This document shows positions 32,793 through 41,956 of a stretch of 53,283 nucleotides of DNA, in pieces. This DNA is from Akkermansiaceae bacterium (GTDB lineage Bacteria > Verrucomicrobiota > Verrucomicrobiia > Verrucomicrobiales > Akkermansiaceae), in the NCBI GenBank assembly GCA_025354565.1, contig JANXMQ010000246.1:1-53283 (forward strand), written 5' to 3'. The notes beneath the pieces are model-generated. The model was not told where the DNA came from and ran no database searches. It saw only the letters and a list, made by a program, of their open reading frames with translations. The position numbers and the translations under genes are program-made. Position 1 is the stretch's first letter, and each line of letters opens with the position of its first letter.

Positions 32793-33902
32793 ATGCGAAT
32801 ATCAGACCGTTACATCGGAAAACAGGTTCTCTTGGGGACACTGTATGCGGTGTTGGTGCTCGGGTTGGTGCTGGTGTTAGGTAATCTTTTCAAGCAAATC
32901 CAACCCTTGCTGGTGGACCAGAAGGCTCCGCTGGAACTGGTGTTGCGGTTTGTCATCAACGTGCTGCCGCTGTCGTTGATTTACACAATTCCTTGGGGCT
33001 TTCTCTCGGCGGTGTTGCTGGTATTCGGGCGGCTTTCCTCGCAGCATGAAATCACAAGTTTTCGCGTGGCGGGCCTGAGTTTGGTCCGCTTGTCGGCCCC
33101 GGTGTTCGTGATCGGCGCGAGCTTGTCGGTCCTCAGCTTGTGGCTAAATGTGAACGTCGTGCCGCACTCGCGGGCATCGGCCAGGCAGTTGATCTACGAG
33201 CAGGCGTCGCGTAATCCAGACTCACTGCTGAAGCCGGGTGTGGTGCAGGGAGATTTCAAGGGCGACGGAGATGAGTTGCAGAAACTGCTGATCGAGGGGA
33301 AGAACGGGGAGTGGGTGGAGGGCTTTCATTTTTACGTGCTGCCAGTATCGAAAACCTCCGGCGCGGACCTAACGTATGTCCATGCAGCGCGGGCGGCGCT
33401 GACGGTGGACAAGGCGAAAAGCCAGCTTCGGGTGAAGCTGCAGGACGCCTATTTCGAGTCCAAGGATGCGGACGGCAAGGTGGAAATGGTGTTCGCTGGC
33501 GAGGCGGAGCCATTGGTGATCGACCTGAAGAACCCACAATCGGGAAGAATGAAGGCGAACTCGATGTCCAATGCGGAGATACGCCATGAAATCGCTACCA
33601 ATCCGACATTGAAACCTGAATCCAAGGTGAAGATGCAGACGGAAATCACCTCGCGCTATTCCTTCTCGATGGCCTGCCTGGCCTTCGCCTTCGTAGCGGT
33701 GCCGTTAGGCTTGCAAACGCGCCGCCGGGACAGTTCGCGCGGGCTGATCCTTAGTCTGTCGATCGGGACCGGATATTTCCTCGTGACGATGCTGGCGGAC
33801 CAGTTCAAGACGAACGGCACGGCGACGATGGTGTTGTGGGTTCCTAACATCGCCTGCGTCGTGCTGGGATTGATCCTGTTCCGGAAAGCGAGATTCAAGT
33901 AA
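32793..33902 (+). CDS. LptF/LptG-type permease (YjgP/YjgQ family)
   Basis: Start at ATG 32793 (369 residues). Three transmembrane helices (about 12-30, 52-78, 95-115) precede a periplasmic beta-jellyroll (about 125-270), and three follow it (about 280-300, 310-325, 335-352). FLSAVLLVFGRLSSQHEITSF cut as FGRLSSQHEITSFRVAG is the coupling-helix signature of LptF/LptG. These permeases with LptB extract lipopolysaccharide from the inner membrane, so the organism has a Gram-negative type envelope. Only one copy is here; the sibling must be elsewhere. The 245 bases upstream hold only short frames and a small GGCG-GAAA-CGCC hairpin. Confidence 0.9.
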   Translation: MRISDRYIGKQVLLGTLYAVLVLGLVLVLGNLFKQIQPLLVDQKAPLELVLRFVINVLPLSLIYTIPWGFLSAVLLVFGRLSSQHEITSFRVAGLSLVRLSAPVFVIGASLSVLSLWLNVNVVPHSRASARQLIYEQASRNPDSLLKPGVVQGDFKGDGDELQKLLIEGKNGEWVEGFHFYVLPVSKTSGADLTYVHAARAALTVDKAKSQLRVKLQDAYFESKDADGKVEMVFAGEAEPLVIDLKNPQSGRMKANSMSNAEIRHEIATNPTLKPESKVKMQTEITSRYSFSMACLAFAFVAVPLGLQTRRRDSSRGLILSLSIGTGYFLVTMLADQFKTNGTATMVLWVPNIACVVLGLILFRKARFK

Positions 33903-33919
33903 TCCCGTCTGGCACGCCG

Positions 33920-35803
33920 ATGAAAATTGCCCGCACGCTCACCAAGTCCAGCCGCAAGGTGAGGGATTTTTTCGCGGCGGAGCATGTGGAACTGGCCCCG
34001 TTCATGCGGGATCTGAGGCATTACAATCTGGAGAAATTTCGCCACGATGCGTGGGCGGCGGCGAACGTGACGGTGCTGGCGATCGCGCAGGGCATTGCCT
34101 TCGCCGCGATCGCCGGGCTGCCCGTGGTTTATGGCATCGTTAGCACGGCGGTGGCCGCGTTTGTGGCTCCCTTGTTCGCAGGTTCGCGGCATACGATTCT
34201 CGGGCCGACGAATGCGACGGCCTTCATGTTATTCAGTTTTTTCTCGGTCAATCCCATGCTGGCCGGGCGTTGGAGCGAGTTGATCCCGCTGCTGGTTATC
34301 ATGGTGGGTCTGTTAGCGACGGCCGGGGCGTTTCTGCGGGTGGCGGACTTGCTGCAATATGTGTCCCGCAGTGTGTTAGTTGGTTATATTTCCGGGGCGG
34401 CGGTGTTGATCGTGGCGAACCAGTTGAAGCCGTTCCTCGGCTTGTCCTCGCATGTGGGCGGGGAAATGGCATCGACTTTCGCCGGGCTGTTATACGGTCT
34501 GGCGCGGGCGCTGCCGCATACGCAATGGGCATCGGTGCTCATCGGGTGTGCGACGCTGCTGCTCTTCGCTGCCCTGCGGCGTTGGCGACCCACTTGGCCA
34601 GCCTTCGCGGTGGCCTTGTTGATTTCCTCGGTGGCGTTCGGCTCGCTGATCCGGTCCGGCAACAGTTCCTTCAAGGGAGTGGAAACCTTCGTGACTTTTA
34701 ACCTCAGCGACCTGATGTTCAAAATGCCGCATTTGATGCGAGCGGGGATTTTTTCTGACATTTCCGCCTTGCTCGGCATTGCTCTCGCCTTAGCTTTCTT
34801 AGCCTCGTTAGAAAACTCGCTGATGGCGAAAACGCTGGCCTCAAAAACCGGCGACCGCGCGGATGTGAACCAAGACATGCTGGCCGTCGGCATGGCCAAT
34901 CTCGCCAGCGCCCTCGCCGGTGGGATGCCCGCCTCGGGTTCTCTAACACGCTCGATGCTCAATCACGAGTCCGGGGCTCGCACGCGCTTCGCGTCCTTGA
35001 TTTCCGGCGTCTATACGATGGTCGCAGCGGTGTTGATCGCGGCCTCGGTGGGGTGGGGGATGCCGCTGATCGACTATGTGCCGAAGCCGGCCTTGGCAGC
35101 GCTGGTGATCGCTCTATCACTTTCACTATTCAATATCAGACACATCCGCATTTGTCTGCGCTCGACTGCGGATGACGCGGCGGTGCTGGTGATCACTTTC
35201 ATCGCGACGCTGTTAGCTCCGCTGCATGTGGCCATTTTTATCGGCGTGGCCATTTCCATCACCCTGTTCTTGCGCAAGGCGAGCCGGCCTTTCCTCATCG
35301 AGTATGAATTCAGCGAGGCGGGCGAACTCCGGCAGATGGGGGAAAAACGCCAGCGCCCGATTCCCGCGATCTCGATTGTTCACGTCGAGGGGGATTTGTT
35401 TTTCGGCGCAGCCGAGTTGTTCCGCACGCAGATCCAGCGCACCGTCTCGGACCCGGCGATCAAGGTCATCATCCTGCGATTGAAAAATGCGCGACATCTG
35501 GATGCGACGAGCGTGATGGCGCTGGAAGACCTGATCCTGTTCATGCGGAAAAAAGGGCTGCACCTGCTCGTTTCCGGCGCACCCCGTGAGGTCTATCGCG
35601 TGCTCAAGCAATCCGGTATTTTAATCACCTTGCAGGAAGGCTGCGACCGGAAGGCGGGCGAGAGTAATATTTTTCTAACCAATCTCCGCAACCCGAATCT
35701 ATCCACCCGCGCCGCGCTCAAACGAGCCCAACAGCTTCTGGGCACCGACAAGGCGGACATCCGGATTTTCTACGATCCTAACCAAAAACCCGCCGCCACA
35801 TGA
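33920..35803 (+). CDS. SulP family anion transporter with STAS domain
   Basis: A 627-residue SLC26/SulP protein. The membrane part (about 45-445) has the family's opening motif VLAIAQGIAFAAIAGLPVVY and GIVSTAVAAFVAPLFAGSRH, and ends near IFIGVAISITLFLRKA. The C-terminal STAS domain (about 475-600) reads ISIVHVEGDLFFGAAELF, then KVIILRLKNARHLDATSVMA. Such carriers import sulfate, bicarbonate or dicarboxylates; substrate not decided by sequence. The stop overlaps the next start (ATGA), coupling it to the small protein at 35800. Confidence 0.93.
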   Translation: MKIARTLTKSSRKVRDFFAAEHVELAPFMRDLRHYNLEKFRHDAWAAANVTVLAIAQGIAFAAIAGLPVVYGIVSTAVAAFVAPLFAGSRHTILGPTNATAFMLFSFFSVNPMLAGRWSELIPLLVIMVGLLATAGAFLRVADLLQYVSRSVLVGYISGAAVLIVANQLKPFLGLSSHVGGEMASTFAGLLYGLARALPHTQWASVLIGCATLLLFAALRRWRPTWPAFAVALLISSVAFGSLIRSGNSSFKGVETFVTFNLSDLMFKMPHLMRAGIFSDISALLGIALALAFLASLENSLMAKTLASKTGDRADVNQDMLAVGMANLASALAGGMPASGSLTRSMLNHESGARTRFASLISGVYTMVAAVLIAASVGWGMPLIDYVPKPALAALVIALSLSLFNIRHIRICLRSTADDAAVLVITFIATLLAPLHVAIFIGVAISITLFLRKASRPFLIEYEFSEAGELRQMGEKRQRPIPAISIVHVEGDLFFGAAELFRTQIQRTVSDPAIKVIILRLKNARHLDATSVMALEDLILFMRKKGLHLLVSGAPREVYRVLKQSGILITLQEGCDRKAGESNIFLTNLRNPNLSTRAALKRAQQLLGTDKADIRIFYDPNQKPAAT

Positions 35804-36285
35804 AACGCCTCGCCATTTTCGCAGTCATCCTCGCCCTGCTCGGTGGCTTCGGCACTTGGTGGTTTTCGCCGCTGCAGGTGGTGAAACGCCGGACCGCCGC
35901 GCTGCTCGCGACCCTCACGCTTGAGCGCGGCAGCGGAAAAGTCGGTCGTCATGCCGGGACCTACTCGCTCGATGGTTTGCTCGCCGAACACGTCGAACTT
36001 AACTCGCCCACGATCCAAGAGGCGAATGGCAACTTCGAGCGCGCAGAACTCGAATCCGCGTATTCGTGGCTTTGTGACCAGGCCAAAGAGACACGCTTCA
36101 AGTTGGAAAAAATACATACTATCACCCTCGACGACACCAAGGCCACGGTGAAGCTGACGTTGAATGGTTTGGTCGAGCTTCCTGTTTATCGCCCGGCGGA
36201 TGGCCGATACGATGTCACAATTGAGTGGCTCAAGGGCAAGGACGGGTGGCAACTCAGTCGTGCCACCTGGGATCAGGCCCGGTGA
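35800..36285 (+). CDS. Membrane-anchored small protein coupled to SulP
   Basis: 161 residues with an N-terminal hydrophobic anchor or signal (MKRLAIFAVILALLGGFGTWW) and an extracytoplasmic alpha+beta domain of about 130 residues (RADGR-like TIEWLKGKDGWQLSRATWD end). The layout resembles small NTF2-like domains, which I cannot confirm. It starts inside the SulP stop codon and ends next to a convergent gene, so it is likely made with the transporter. Function unknown. Confidence 0.7.
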   Translation: MKRLAIFAVILALLGGFGTWWFSPLQVVKRRTAALLATLTLERGSGKVGRHAGTYSLDGLLAEHVELNSPTIQEANGNFERAELESAYSWLCDQAKETRFKLEKIHTITLDDTKATVKLTLNGLVELPVYRPADGRYDVTIEWLKGKDGWQLSRATWDQAR

Positions 36286-36289
36286 AAAA

Positions 36290-37030
36290 TCAATCTCCCA
36301 GAAACACGAACTCCTCCGCCATCCGGTTGAGTGAGCGACGGGCGGTCGGCAACACGTCAGCCAGTGTGCCCAGCAGATTGCGTGAGGTTTTCCCGCTGGC
36401 CTGACGGTTGTCCGCCGCCTCGCGGTAGGCTTGTTGGGCGAAGGATTCGTAAAAATCCAGATCCGGCGCACCGCGTTGTTTGCAGCGATGCCGGAGGAAA
36501 TCCGGATAGAGTCCGGTGAGCACGAGAAACTGGTTCCCAGCAGCCACCTGTAGATGGAAGCGCATCCGGCCCTTGGCACTGGAAATGATCGCGATGAAGT
36601 CCGAGGCATGGGTGAACCCGCGGGCAATGTCCTGCAGCGGATCTTCCGGCGAGGGGCAGATCCGCTTGGTCATGACGCCCGCAACATAGTCCGCGAGATC
36701 CGCATCGCTCAAGTCCGCTTGCAGGAAGGTGTGGCGGACGAGGACGTAAAAATAAAATCGGGGAGACACCTGAATGGCGGACGGCGAGTCGAGCAAGCCC
36801 CGTAAGACTTCTTTGAGGTCGAGCATCTCGCGCAGCGCGTCGGGATCGCTCCAAAGCTTTTCCAAGTGGAGTCGCTGCTCGCCCGGTGCCAGCACGGAGG
36901 CGAGAAATTCCAAATCCGCTGCGGTAAAGCGGTTTCGGTTCGACGGTATCCAATGTTCAAGCACTAAAGATCTATTAACAATATTTGTGCCGGCATGGCC
37001 AGAAAAATCTTTAACTTTTCCGTAAGACAT
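36290..37030 (-). CDS. Conserved hypothetical soluble protein
   Basis: 246 residues without signal or membrane segments. Predicted mostly helical, with FYFYVLVRHTFLQADLSDAD, YVAGVMTKR, FHLQVAAGNQFLVLTGLYPD and FYESFAQQAYREAADNRQAS. No family recognised by me; the composition and good codon use argue for a real gene. It stands convergent to the SulP unit and divergent from the rlpA-like gene, sharing a 115-base AT-richer region with it. Confidence 0.65.
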   Translation of the reverse strand: MSYGKVKDFSGHAGTNIVNRSLVLEHWIPSNRNRFTAADLEFLASVLAPGEQRLHLEKLWSDPDALREMLDLKEVLRGLLDSPSAIQVSPRFYFYVLVRHTFLQADLSDADLADYVAGVMTKRICPSPEDPLQDIARGFTHASDFIAIISSAKGRMRFHLQVAAGNQFLVLTGLYPDFLRHRCKQRGAPDLDFYESFAQQAYREAADNRQASGKTSRNLLGTLADVLPTARRSLNRMAEEFVFLGD

Positions 37031-37145
37031 TGGCTAGACCGCCCTAAAAGTGAGGATTTTTCGCCTTTTTCCGCAAGGGAGTTTATTCTTGCATCCCCAT
37101 TTTAAGCCCCTTAAGAGACGGCTGCCCCAAAGGGGACTTAACACG

Positions 37146-37583
37146 ATGAACATGACCCGGAACCTAAAATCCGTGGCCCTGGCAATCGCCGGCGTCATCC
37201 TTATTCCCAGTTGCGCTGCAATCGGGAATGCGAACAACAAACAACAAACCAACCCACAATTCGCGGTAAAGTCCGTGCAGACCGGTCAAGCCTCATGGTA
37301 TTCCGTACGGACCAACTCCGGTACCCGGACGGCCAGCGGCGAGCGTCTCAACAACAATGCGCCAACCGCCGCTCACAAAACCCTGCCCATGGGAACCATG
37401 GTGCGGGTGGTCAATGAGTCGAACGGCAAAGCCGAAGTGGTAACGATCACGGATCGCGGCCCCTACGTGAAAGGCCGGATCATCGACGTCACTCTTGGCA
37501 TCGCGGAGCGGCTTGGCTTTGCCCAGCACGGCATCGCTAAAGTGCGTGTCGAAGTGCTCGGGAAAATCAAAACGGAAGGCTGA
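37146..37583 (+). CDS. rlpA: RlpA-like septal ring lytic transglycosylase, lipoprotein
   Basis: 145 residues from ATG 37146, which puts an AAGGGGA sequence 11-18 bases upstream. The N-terminus has a lipobox-like end of the signal (ILIPSC). A double-psi beta-barrel domain follows: GQASWYSVRTNSGTRTASGE, TAAHKTLPMGTMVRVVN, TITDRGPYVKGRIIDVTLG. The conserved Asp of DRGP and His of AAHK are present. RlpA cleaves denuded peptidoglycan glycans at the septum; here the SPOR domain found in E. coli RlpA is absent. A terminator follows 20 bases after the stop. Confidence 0.9.
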   Translation: MNMTRNLKSVALAIAGVILIPSCAAIGNANNKQQTNPQFAVKSVQTGQASWYSVRTNSGTRTASGERLNNNAPTAAHKTLPMGTMVRVVNESNGKAEVVTITDRGPYVKGRIIDVTLGIAERLGFAQHGIAKVRVEVLGKIKTEG

Positions 37584-37606
37584 TAAACCACTATCGACAA
37601 CCCAAA

Positions 37607-37641
37607 GCGCCCTGTCCGGTTCCATCCGGGCGGGGTTTTTT
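37607..37641 (+). terminator. Intrinsic terminator after rlpA
   Basis: CGCCC and GGGCG pair, with a further CCGG-TTCCAT-CCGG inner pairing possible, followed by GGG and six T residues. It lies about 25 bases after the stop codon. Confidence 0.75.
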
Positions 37642-37681
37642 GTGATCGGGGGGAGGGGAAGCGGAGCAAGCGCACATCAAA

Positions 37682-37742
37682 AATCAACAATCGTCAATCG
37701 GTGGCAGGGAGAGAGTTGATTGATGATTTTGGATTGTTGATT
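37682..37742. repeat. AT-rich inverted repeat
   Basis: AATCAACAATC at 37682-37692 is exactly repeated in inverse as GATTGTTGATT at 37732-37742, with further ATCAATC-type words between them. It lies between two convergent genes. It may be a non-coding repeat or a weak transcription barrier. Confidence 0.5.
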
Positions 37743-37772
37743 GGACCGGAATTCAGATGACACGTCCCGCCT

Positions 37773-38438
37773 TCAATCCAACAGGCGGCGCTCGATGTCG
37801 CTGATGACTTTGTCGGACGTGATCATTAACGGGTGCATGAGCACCGGGTATTCCAGATTTTCCGCTCGATCCCAGATCGAGCTGCTCGGTGGCAGGATGA
37901 TCAGATCCATCGGCGTGCGGTAGGAGGTTACGGGCATTTTCCCGAGCTGGTCTTGCGTCTTTTCGAGATTTGCAAGAAAAGGGCTGCCGGGGCGCATTTC
38001 CTCGACTCCCTTGGTCGGATAGAGCCAGGCGGCTTTGGTGCCGTGGTGCGGGGAGGAGACGGTGATGAGGTTCTGGCACCGCGCCGCGCCGCCGAGATTT
38101 TGCAAATATTGGCGGGTCACGATGCCTCCCATGCTGAAGGCGACCATGCTGATCGGTTGCTTGGGGCCGAATTTTGCGTCGATGTCCTGCTTGAGATGGG
38201 CCGCGAGATTTTCCAAGCCGCCACGCCCGTCGCTCGGACTCAGGCGCGGCACGTAGCACTCGACACCGCGTTTTTCGAGTCGGGCTTTTAGCATGCTGAG
38301 AGTCGAGCCGGTTTCCATGAAGCCATGCACCAGCACCACCCGCCGGACCTGCGTGGCAATCGGGGCTGGAGGTTTGGTGGCACATGAGGGACCGGCCAGA
38401 CAGAGGGCTGCGAGGAGTTTGGTAAAGCGATGTTTCAT
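37773..38438 (-). CDS. Alpha/beta-hydrolase lipase or esterase, exported
   Basis: 221 residues. A signal with a lipobox-like end (LCLAGPSC) suggests a lipoprotein. The fold signs are RRVVLVHGFMETGS (oxyanion loop), nucleophile elbow AFSMGG with catalytic serine, an aspartate near PMDLIILPPSSS and histidine in VLMHPLMI. SPHHGTKAAWLYP is typical of triacylglycerol lipase/PGAP1-like enzymes. Substrate unknown. It follows the HIT-protein gene by ten bases on the same strand, so the two are likely cotranscribed. Confidence 0.85.
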   Translation of the reverse strand: MKHRFTKLLAALCLAGPSCATKPPAPIATQVRRVVLVHGFMETGSTLSMLKARLEKRGVECYVPRLSPSDGRGGLENLAAHLKQDIDAKFGPKQPISMVAFSMGGIVTRQYLQNLGGAARCQNLITVSSPHHGTKAAWLYPTKGVEEMRPGSPFLANLEKTQDQLGKMPVTSYRTPMDLIILPPSSSIWDRAENLEYPVLMHPLMITSDKVISDIERRLLD

Positions 38439-38448
38439 AAAATGATTT

Positions 38449-38796
38449 CTAACCGGGTGGCCATAGGAGTTGGCGTCCGCCTAACAGATGGACATGCAGA
38501 TGCGGCACCGCCTCGCCGCCATCGGGACCGTTGTTGATGACCAGTCGGTAGCCGCTCTCGGCGATGCCCTCGCTGCGGGCGACCTGTGCGGCGGTGAGCA
38601 ACAAATGTCCGAGCACCGGCTCGTCGTCCGCCGTCGCCAGACCCACCCGTGGGATCACCTTGCGTGGGATGATTAGAATATGCAGCGGTGCCTGTGGGGA
38701 AATGTCGCGGAATGCCACACACCGATCATCCTCATAAACCATGGTTGCGGGGATTTCCTTGTCACAGATTTTTTCAAACAACGTTTTATCTACCAT
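38449..38796 (-). CDS. HIT-family (HINT-like) nucleotide-binding protein
   Basis: 115 residues, the full length of bacterial HINT proteins. Visible: FEKICDKEIPATMVYEDDRC, FRDISPQAPLHILIIPRKVI and the histidine triad VPHLHVHLLGGRQL. HINT proteins hydrolyse adenosine phosphoramidates in the cytosol. It is upstream of the lipase gene on the same strand and downstream of fmt with an 80-base gap. Confidence 0.95.
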   Translation of the reverse strand: MVDKTLFEKICDKEIPATMVYEDDRCVAFRDISPQAPLHILIIPRKVIPRVGLATADDEPVLGHLLLTAAQVARSEGIAESGYRLVINNGPDGGEAVPHLHVHLLGGRQLLWPPG

Positions 38797-38876
38797 GCGA
38801 GGTTAAGATGGCAGGCTGGCGCGGGCTTGCAAGCTCTGGAAGGTGGTGTGTCGACAGCTCGGGAATGTGGTGGCGA

Positions 38877-39797
38877 TCACATGAAAGACGTGGGCTTGCG
38901 ACCGCGCAGGTAGTCGCCCGCAGCCATTTTTCGTCCACCTTCGGGTTGCACTATTTCGAGTGCCAGCGCCCCGTTGCCGCAGCCGACGACGAGCTGGCCG
39001 ATACTCAGTGCGATCTCTCCGACGGCAAGCGAGAGATCCACCACTCTAACTGGTGGAAAAATTTTCACACGTTTGCCGCCATCCGTCTCACTCGCGATGG
39101 TAAAAGTGCCGGGCCATGGCTCGTAGGCACGGATGCGGCGTTCGAGAGCAGCGGCGTCCTGGCTCCAATCCAAGAGGCCATCATCGCGTTCGAGTTTTGG
39201 GATATAACTAACAGCGCTGGTGTCTTGTGGGATGCGGGAGGCCGTGCCATCCGTTAGTTTTTGCAAGGTCTCCGCGAGGACTGAGGGGGAGAGTGCTGCG
39301 AGACGTTCATGCAGACTGCCGCCCGTTTCATCGGGGGCGATGGTGAGCGCCTTCGCTAGGATGATGTCTCCGGCATCCAGTTCGCGAACCACATGCATCG
39401 CGGTGATCCCGGTTTCCGCATCTCCGGCATCGATGACGGCTTGGATGCAAGCTGCCCCACGAAAGCGCGGTAACAATGAGGCGTGGAGGTTGATGATCGC
39501 CTTTTCAGCTAGGCTGAGAATGTTCTGCCGTAGGATTTGACCGTAGGCCATCACGACGATGACTTGAGGCTGCATGGCCGCTAAGTCGGCGGTGATGTCG
39601 CCGATTTTTTCCGGTTGAAAAACGGGGATGTTTGCCGCCAGCGCTGCCAGTTTGATCGCCGGAGGTGTTAGCTCCAATCGGCGGCCCGCAGGCTTGTCCG
39701 GTTGCGTGATCAGGGCAAGCGGGCGCGGGCCATGCTCTATCAGATGATGGAAGGTCGGTAAGGCGATGTGGCCGGTTGCGATAAAAATGAGCCGCAT
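38877..39797 (-). CDS. fmt: Methionyl-tRNA formyltransferase
   Basis: 306 residues from ATG 39797 (MRLIFIATGHIALPTF); 12 upstream codons are less likely. Formyl-transferase domain with VIVVMAYGQILRQNILSL, NLHASLLPRFRGAACIQAVI (the catalytic Asn-His pair) and HVVRELDAGDII; C-terminal OB-like domain from about residue 205 (RIRAYEPWPGTF). It formylates initiator Met-tRNA with 10-formyl-tetrahydrofolate. No def gene is adjacent, unlike in many bacteria. Confidence 0.95.
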   Translation of the reverse strand: MRLIFIATGHIALPTFHHLIEHGPRPLALITQPDKPAGRRLELTPPAIKLAALAANIPVFQPEKIGDITADLAAMQPQVIVVMAYGQILRQNILSLAEKAIINLHASLLPRFRGAACIQAVIDAGDAETGITAMHVVRELDAGDIILAKALTIAPDETGGSLHERLAALSPSVLAETLQKLTDGTASRIPQDTSAVSYIPKLERDDGLLDWSQDAAALERRIRAYEPWPGTFTIASETDGGKRVKIFPPVRVVDLSLAVGEIALSIGQLVVGCGNGALALEIVQPEGGRKMAAGDYLRGRKPTSFM

Positions 39798-39843
39798 GGC
39801 AATGAGGGGTGGACGATTGAAAATGGCTGCCAATTGCGCTGGC

Positions 39844-40764
39844 TCATGGCCGCGACAAGGCGAGAAACACGATGAAGGGAATCAACAGCGCGACATCGGC
39901 CAACACCCGCAGGGCGTCCATTTGGAAGCGCGCACGGCAGCGATTGAGGATATATAACAGCGCAGCGCCAGTTAAAATGGCATGGAAAAACGGACGGGTT
40001 GTTAGTTCGTGATCTTGCAGGGCGAAATACAAGGAGGCAGCGCCTAACAAAGTCAGCGGCAGAGTGAGTGCCAATTCATCGGTTGCCTTGATTTCCGGGT
40101 CTGACGAGCGGTTCGCATGTTCCCAAAGATCGATTGCTGATATGTTTAGGATGCACAACACCGCGAAGCAGATGAACTCATGTGATTTGACGTAATCCCA
40201 GAAATCGAAGCTTGTGAAAGCGTAGGCAATCATTGAGGTGCCATAAGCGAAGGCCGCTCCAGCAACTAAGTTCTTGGCATAGGGAATCTCGTCAGGCCCC
40301 TGATCGGAAAACAGCGACAAGGCGAAAAACGCGGCGATCATGAGCCCGCCGATAATGGCGTAGCCGATGTATCCATTTGGGCCGAACTTGATGCCGTAGA
40401 TAGCGAAGGGCAGGCGGGTAACGACGAGAATCACGGCGACAATGCTGGCGACGATGACGAGCCGTTTGAAGATGCGCCGGTGCTTGAGGTGGAACTGATG
40501 GCGGGCTTCCAATTTTCCCGAACTACCGGTATCCATCGAGGCGTCCAGCAGGCGGTCGCCGACATAGATGACCCAGACGACGAGGCCGAGCGAGAAATAG
40601 GCGGCCCACGGCAAGTAGTCAACGCGCCAAGTCTTCGCGAACATATACAGCCAAGCGACTGCGACGAGCGGAGCGTCCAAGCTCAACAAGTTGGGAATGA
40701 GCCACCATGGCTTACGATGCGCGGAAGGCACGATGGGCGGACCATTCCTGACCGACGCCATCAT
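39844..40764 (-). CDS. Polytopic membrane protein, UbiA-like
   Basis: 306 residues with about eight or nine transmembrane segments. The stretch LDAPLVAVAWLYMFAK, then WVIYVGDRLLDASMD, recalls the first aspartate-rich motif of UbiA prenyltransferases (N/D-x-x-x-D-R), and NISAIDLWEHANRSSDPEI sits where a second one would be. Both are weak, so enzyme activity is unproven. It lies 46 bases upstream of fmt on the same strand. A start 21-30 codons downstream is possible. Confidence 0.6.
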   Translation of the reverse strand: MMASVRNGPPIVPSAHRKPWWLIPNLLSLDAPLVAVAWLYMFAKTWRVDYLPWAAYFSLGLVVWVIYVGDRLLDASMDTGSSGKLEARHQFHLKHRRIFKRLVIVASIVAVILVVTRLPFAIYGIKFGPNGYIGYAIIGGLMIAAFFALSLFSDQGPDEIPYAKNLVAGAAFAYGTSMIAYAFTSFDFWDYVKSHEFICFAVLCILNISAIDLWEHANRSSDPEIKATDELALTLPLTLLGAASLYFALQDHELTTRPFFHAILTGAALLYILNRCRARFQMDALRVLADVALLIPFIVFLALSRP

Positions 40765-40860
40765 GGCAAGCGCTCATTGTCAGTCAGGCGGCACTTGCTG
40801 ATACTGCCCGGCCATGCCACCGCCACTTGCGACTGATATTTAGCCGGGAAATTGTCATCT

Positions 40861-41826
40861 TCAGACCAAACCTACCGCCCTGCGCACGCGTGTTAGCACC
40901 TTGCTCGCCTCCTCGCGTGCCCGCTCTGCGCCGCTTGCCAGCACACGATCGACATACCCCGGATCGGCCAAAATTTCCGCACGGCGGACACGCATGGGTG
41001 CGAAAAAATCCCAGTAAGCATCGGCCAGCCGTTTTTTGAAATCGCCGTAACCGACGCCACCGCGTTCGTGGTCGGCCACCATCGCCGCGTAATCCGCCGG
41101 ACTGGCGAAGAGTTTGTAGAGCGCGAGAATCGTGGAGCCTGCGACCGGCTTAGAAGACTCCACCGGGGTTGAATCGGTGGTGATTTTCATGACAAGTTTT
41201 TTCAAGGGCTTTTCCTCACCGAAGAGTGGCAGCGTGTTTTGATAGCTTTTGCTCATTTTCCGGCCATCCAGCCCGATGACGATTGCGGTGTCTTCGCGGA
41301 TGATCGGTTCGGGCAGGACGACGGTGTCTGCGCCGTAGGTTTCGTTGAATTTCACCGCCAAATCGCGGGTTACCTCGAGGTGTTGTTTCTGGTCCTTGCC
41401 AACCGGAACTTTGTTAGAATCGTATAACAGAATATCCGCAGCCATCAGCACCGGATACGCGAAAAGGCCATGGTTGGCGGCGACGCCTTGGGCAATCTTG
41501 TCCTTATACGAATGGCATTTCGCCAGCAGGCTCATCGGGCAAACCGTCGAGAGCAACCACGCCAGCTCGTTCACCTCCGGCACCGCGCTTTGTCGGAAAA
41601 ATACCGCCCGCGCCGGATCGAGGCCACAGGCGAGGAAATCAATCGCCAGCTCGCGCACATTCTCGCGCAGTGCGGCGGGATCTTGCGAGGACGTCATCGC
41701 ATGATAGTCCGCGATGAAATAAAACGCCTCGCCCTCATCCTGGAGTCGCACGGCAGGCTCCATCGCGCCGAAAAAATTTCCGACGTGAAGTTTTCCGCTG
41801 GGTTGGAGTCCGGTCAAAATGCGCAT
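40861..41826 (-). CDS. trpS: Tryptophanyl-tRNA synthetase
   Basis: 321 residues from ATG 41826, the start that places RILTGLQPSGKLHVGNFFGA at the N-terminus as in other TrpRS. Class I signatures are HVGN (HIGH) and GRKMSKSYQNTL (KMSKS). It charges tRNA-Trp with tryptophan and ATP. Length is typical (330). Transcribed from a 130-base divergent region shared with hrpA. An alternative ATG seven codons upstream exists. Confidence 0.97.
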   Translation of the reverse strand: MRILTGLQPSGKLHVGNFFGAMEPAVRLQDEGEAFYFIADYHAMTSSQDPAALRENVRELAIDFLACGLDPARAVFFRQSAVPEVNELAWLLSTVCPMSLLAKCHSYKDKIAQGVAANHGLFAYPVLMAADILLYDSNKVPVGKDQKQHLEVTRDLAVKFNETYGADTVVLPEPIIREDTAIVIGLDGRKMSKSYQNTLPLFGEEKPLKKLVMKITTDSTPVESSKPVAGSTILALYKLFASPADYAAMVADHERGGVGYGDFKKRLADAYWDFFAPMRVRRAEILADPGYVDRVLASGAERAREEASKVLTRVRRAVGLV

Positions 41827-41956
41827 GGCGCGAAGCATGAATTCCATTGGCGGATGCGGTCAAGCGAGGAGCAGGGGACATTCACGCGGAAATCCCCGGT
41901 GGTTTCAAGGCAGGGCTTGCCTCGATTTCCTGAGCTTGTAGAGATTCGCGCGGCGG

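Noticed and set aside
32582-32794. 70-codon minus-strand frame before the LptF/G gene
   Set aside because: Product has no protein-like character, and the frame ends inside the permease leader; no other support.
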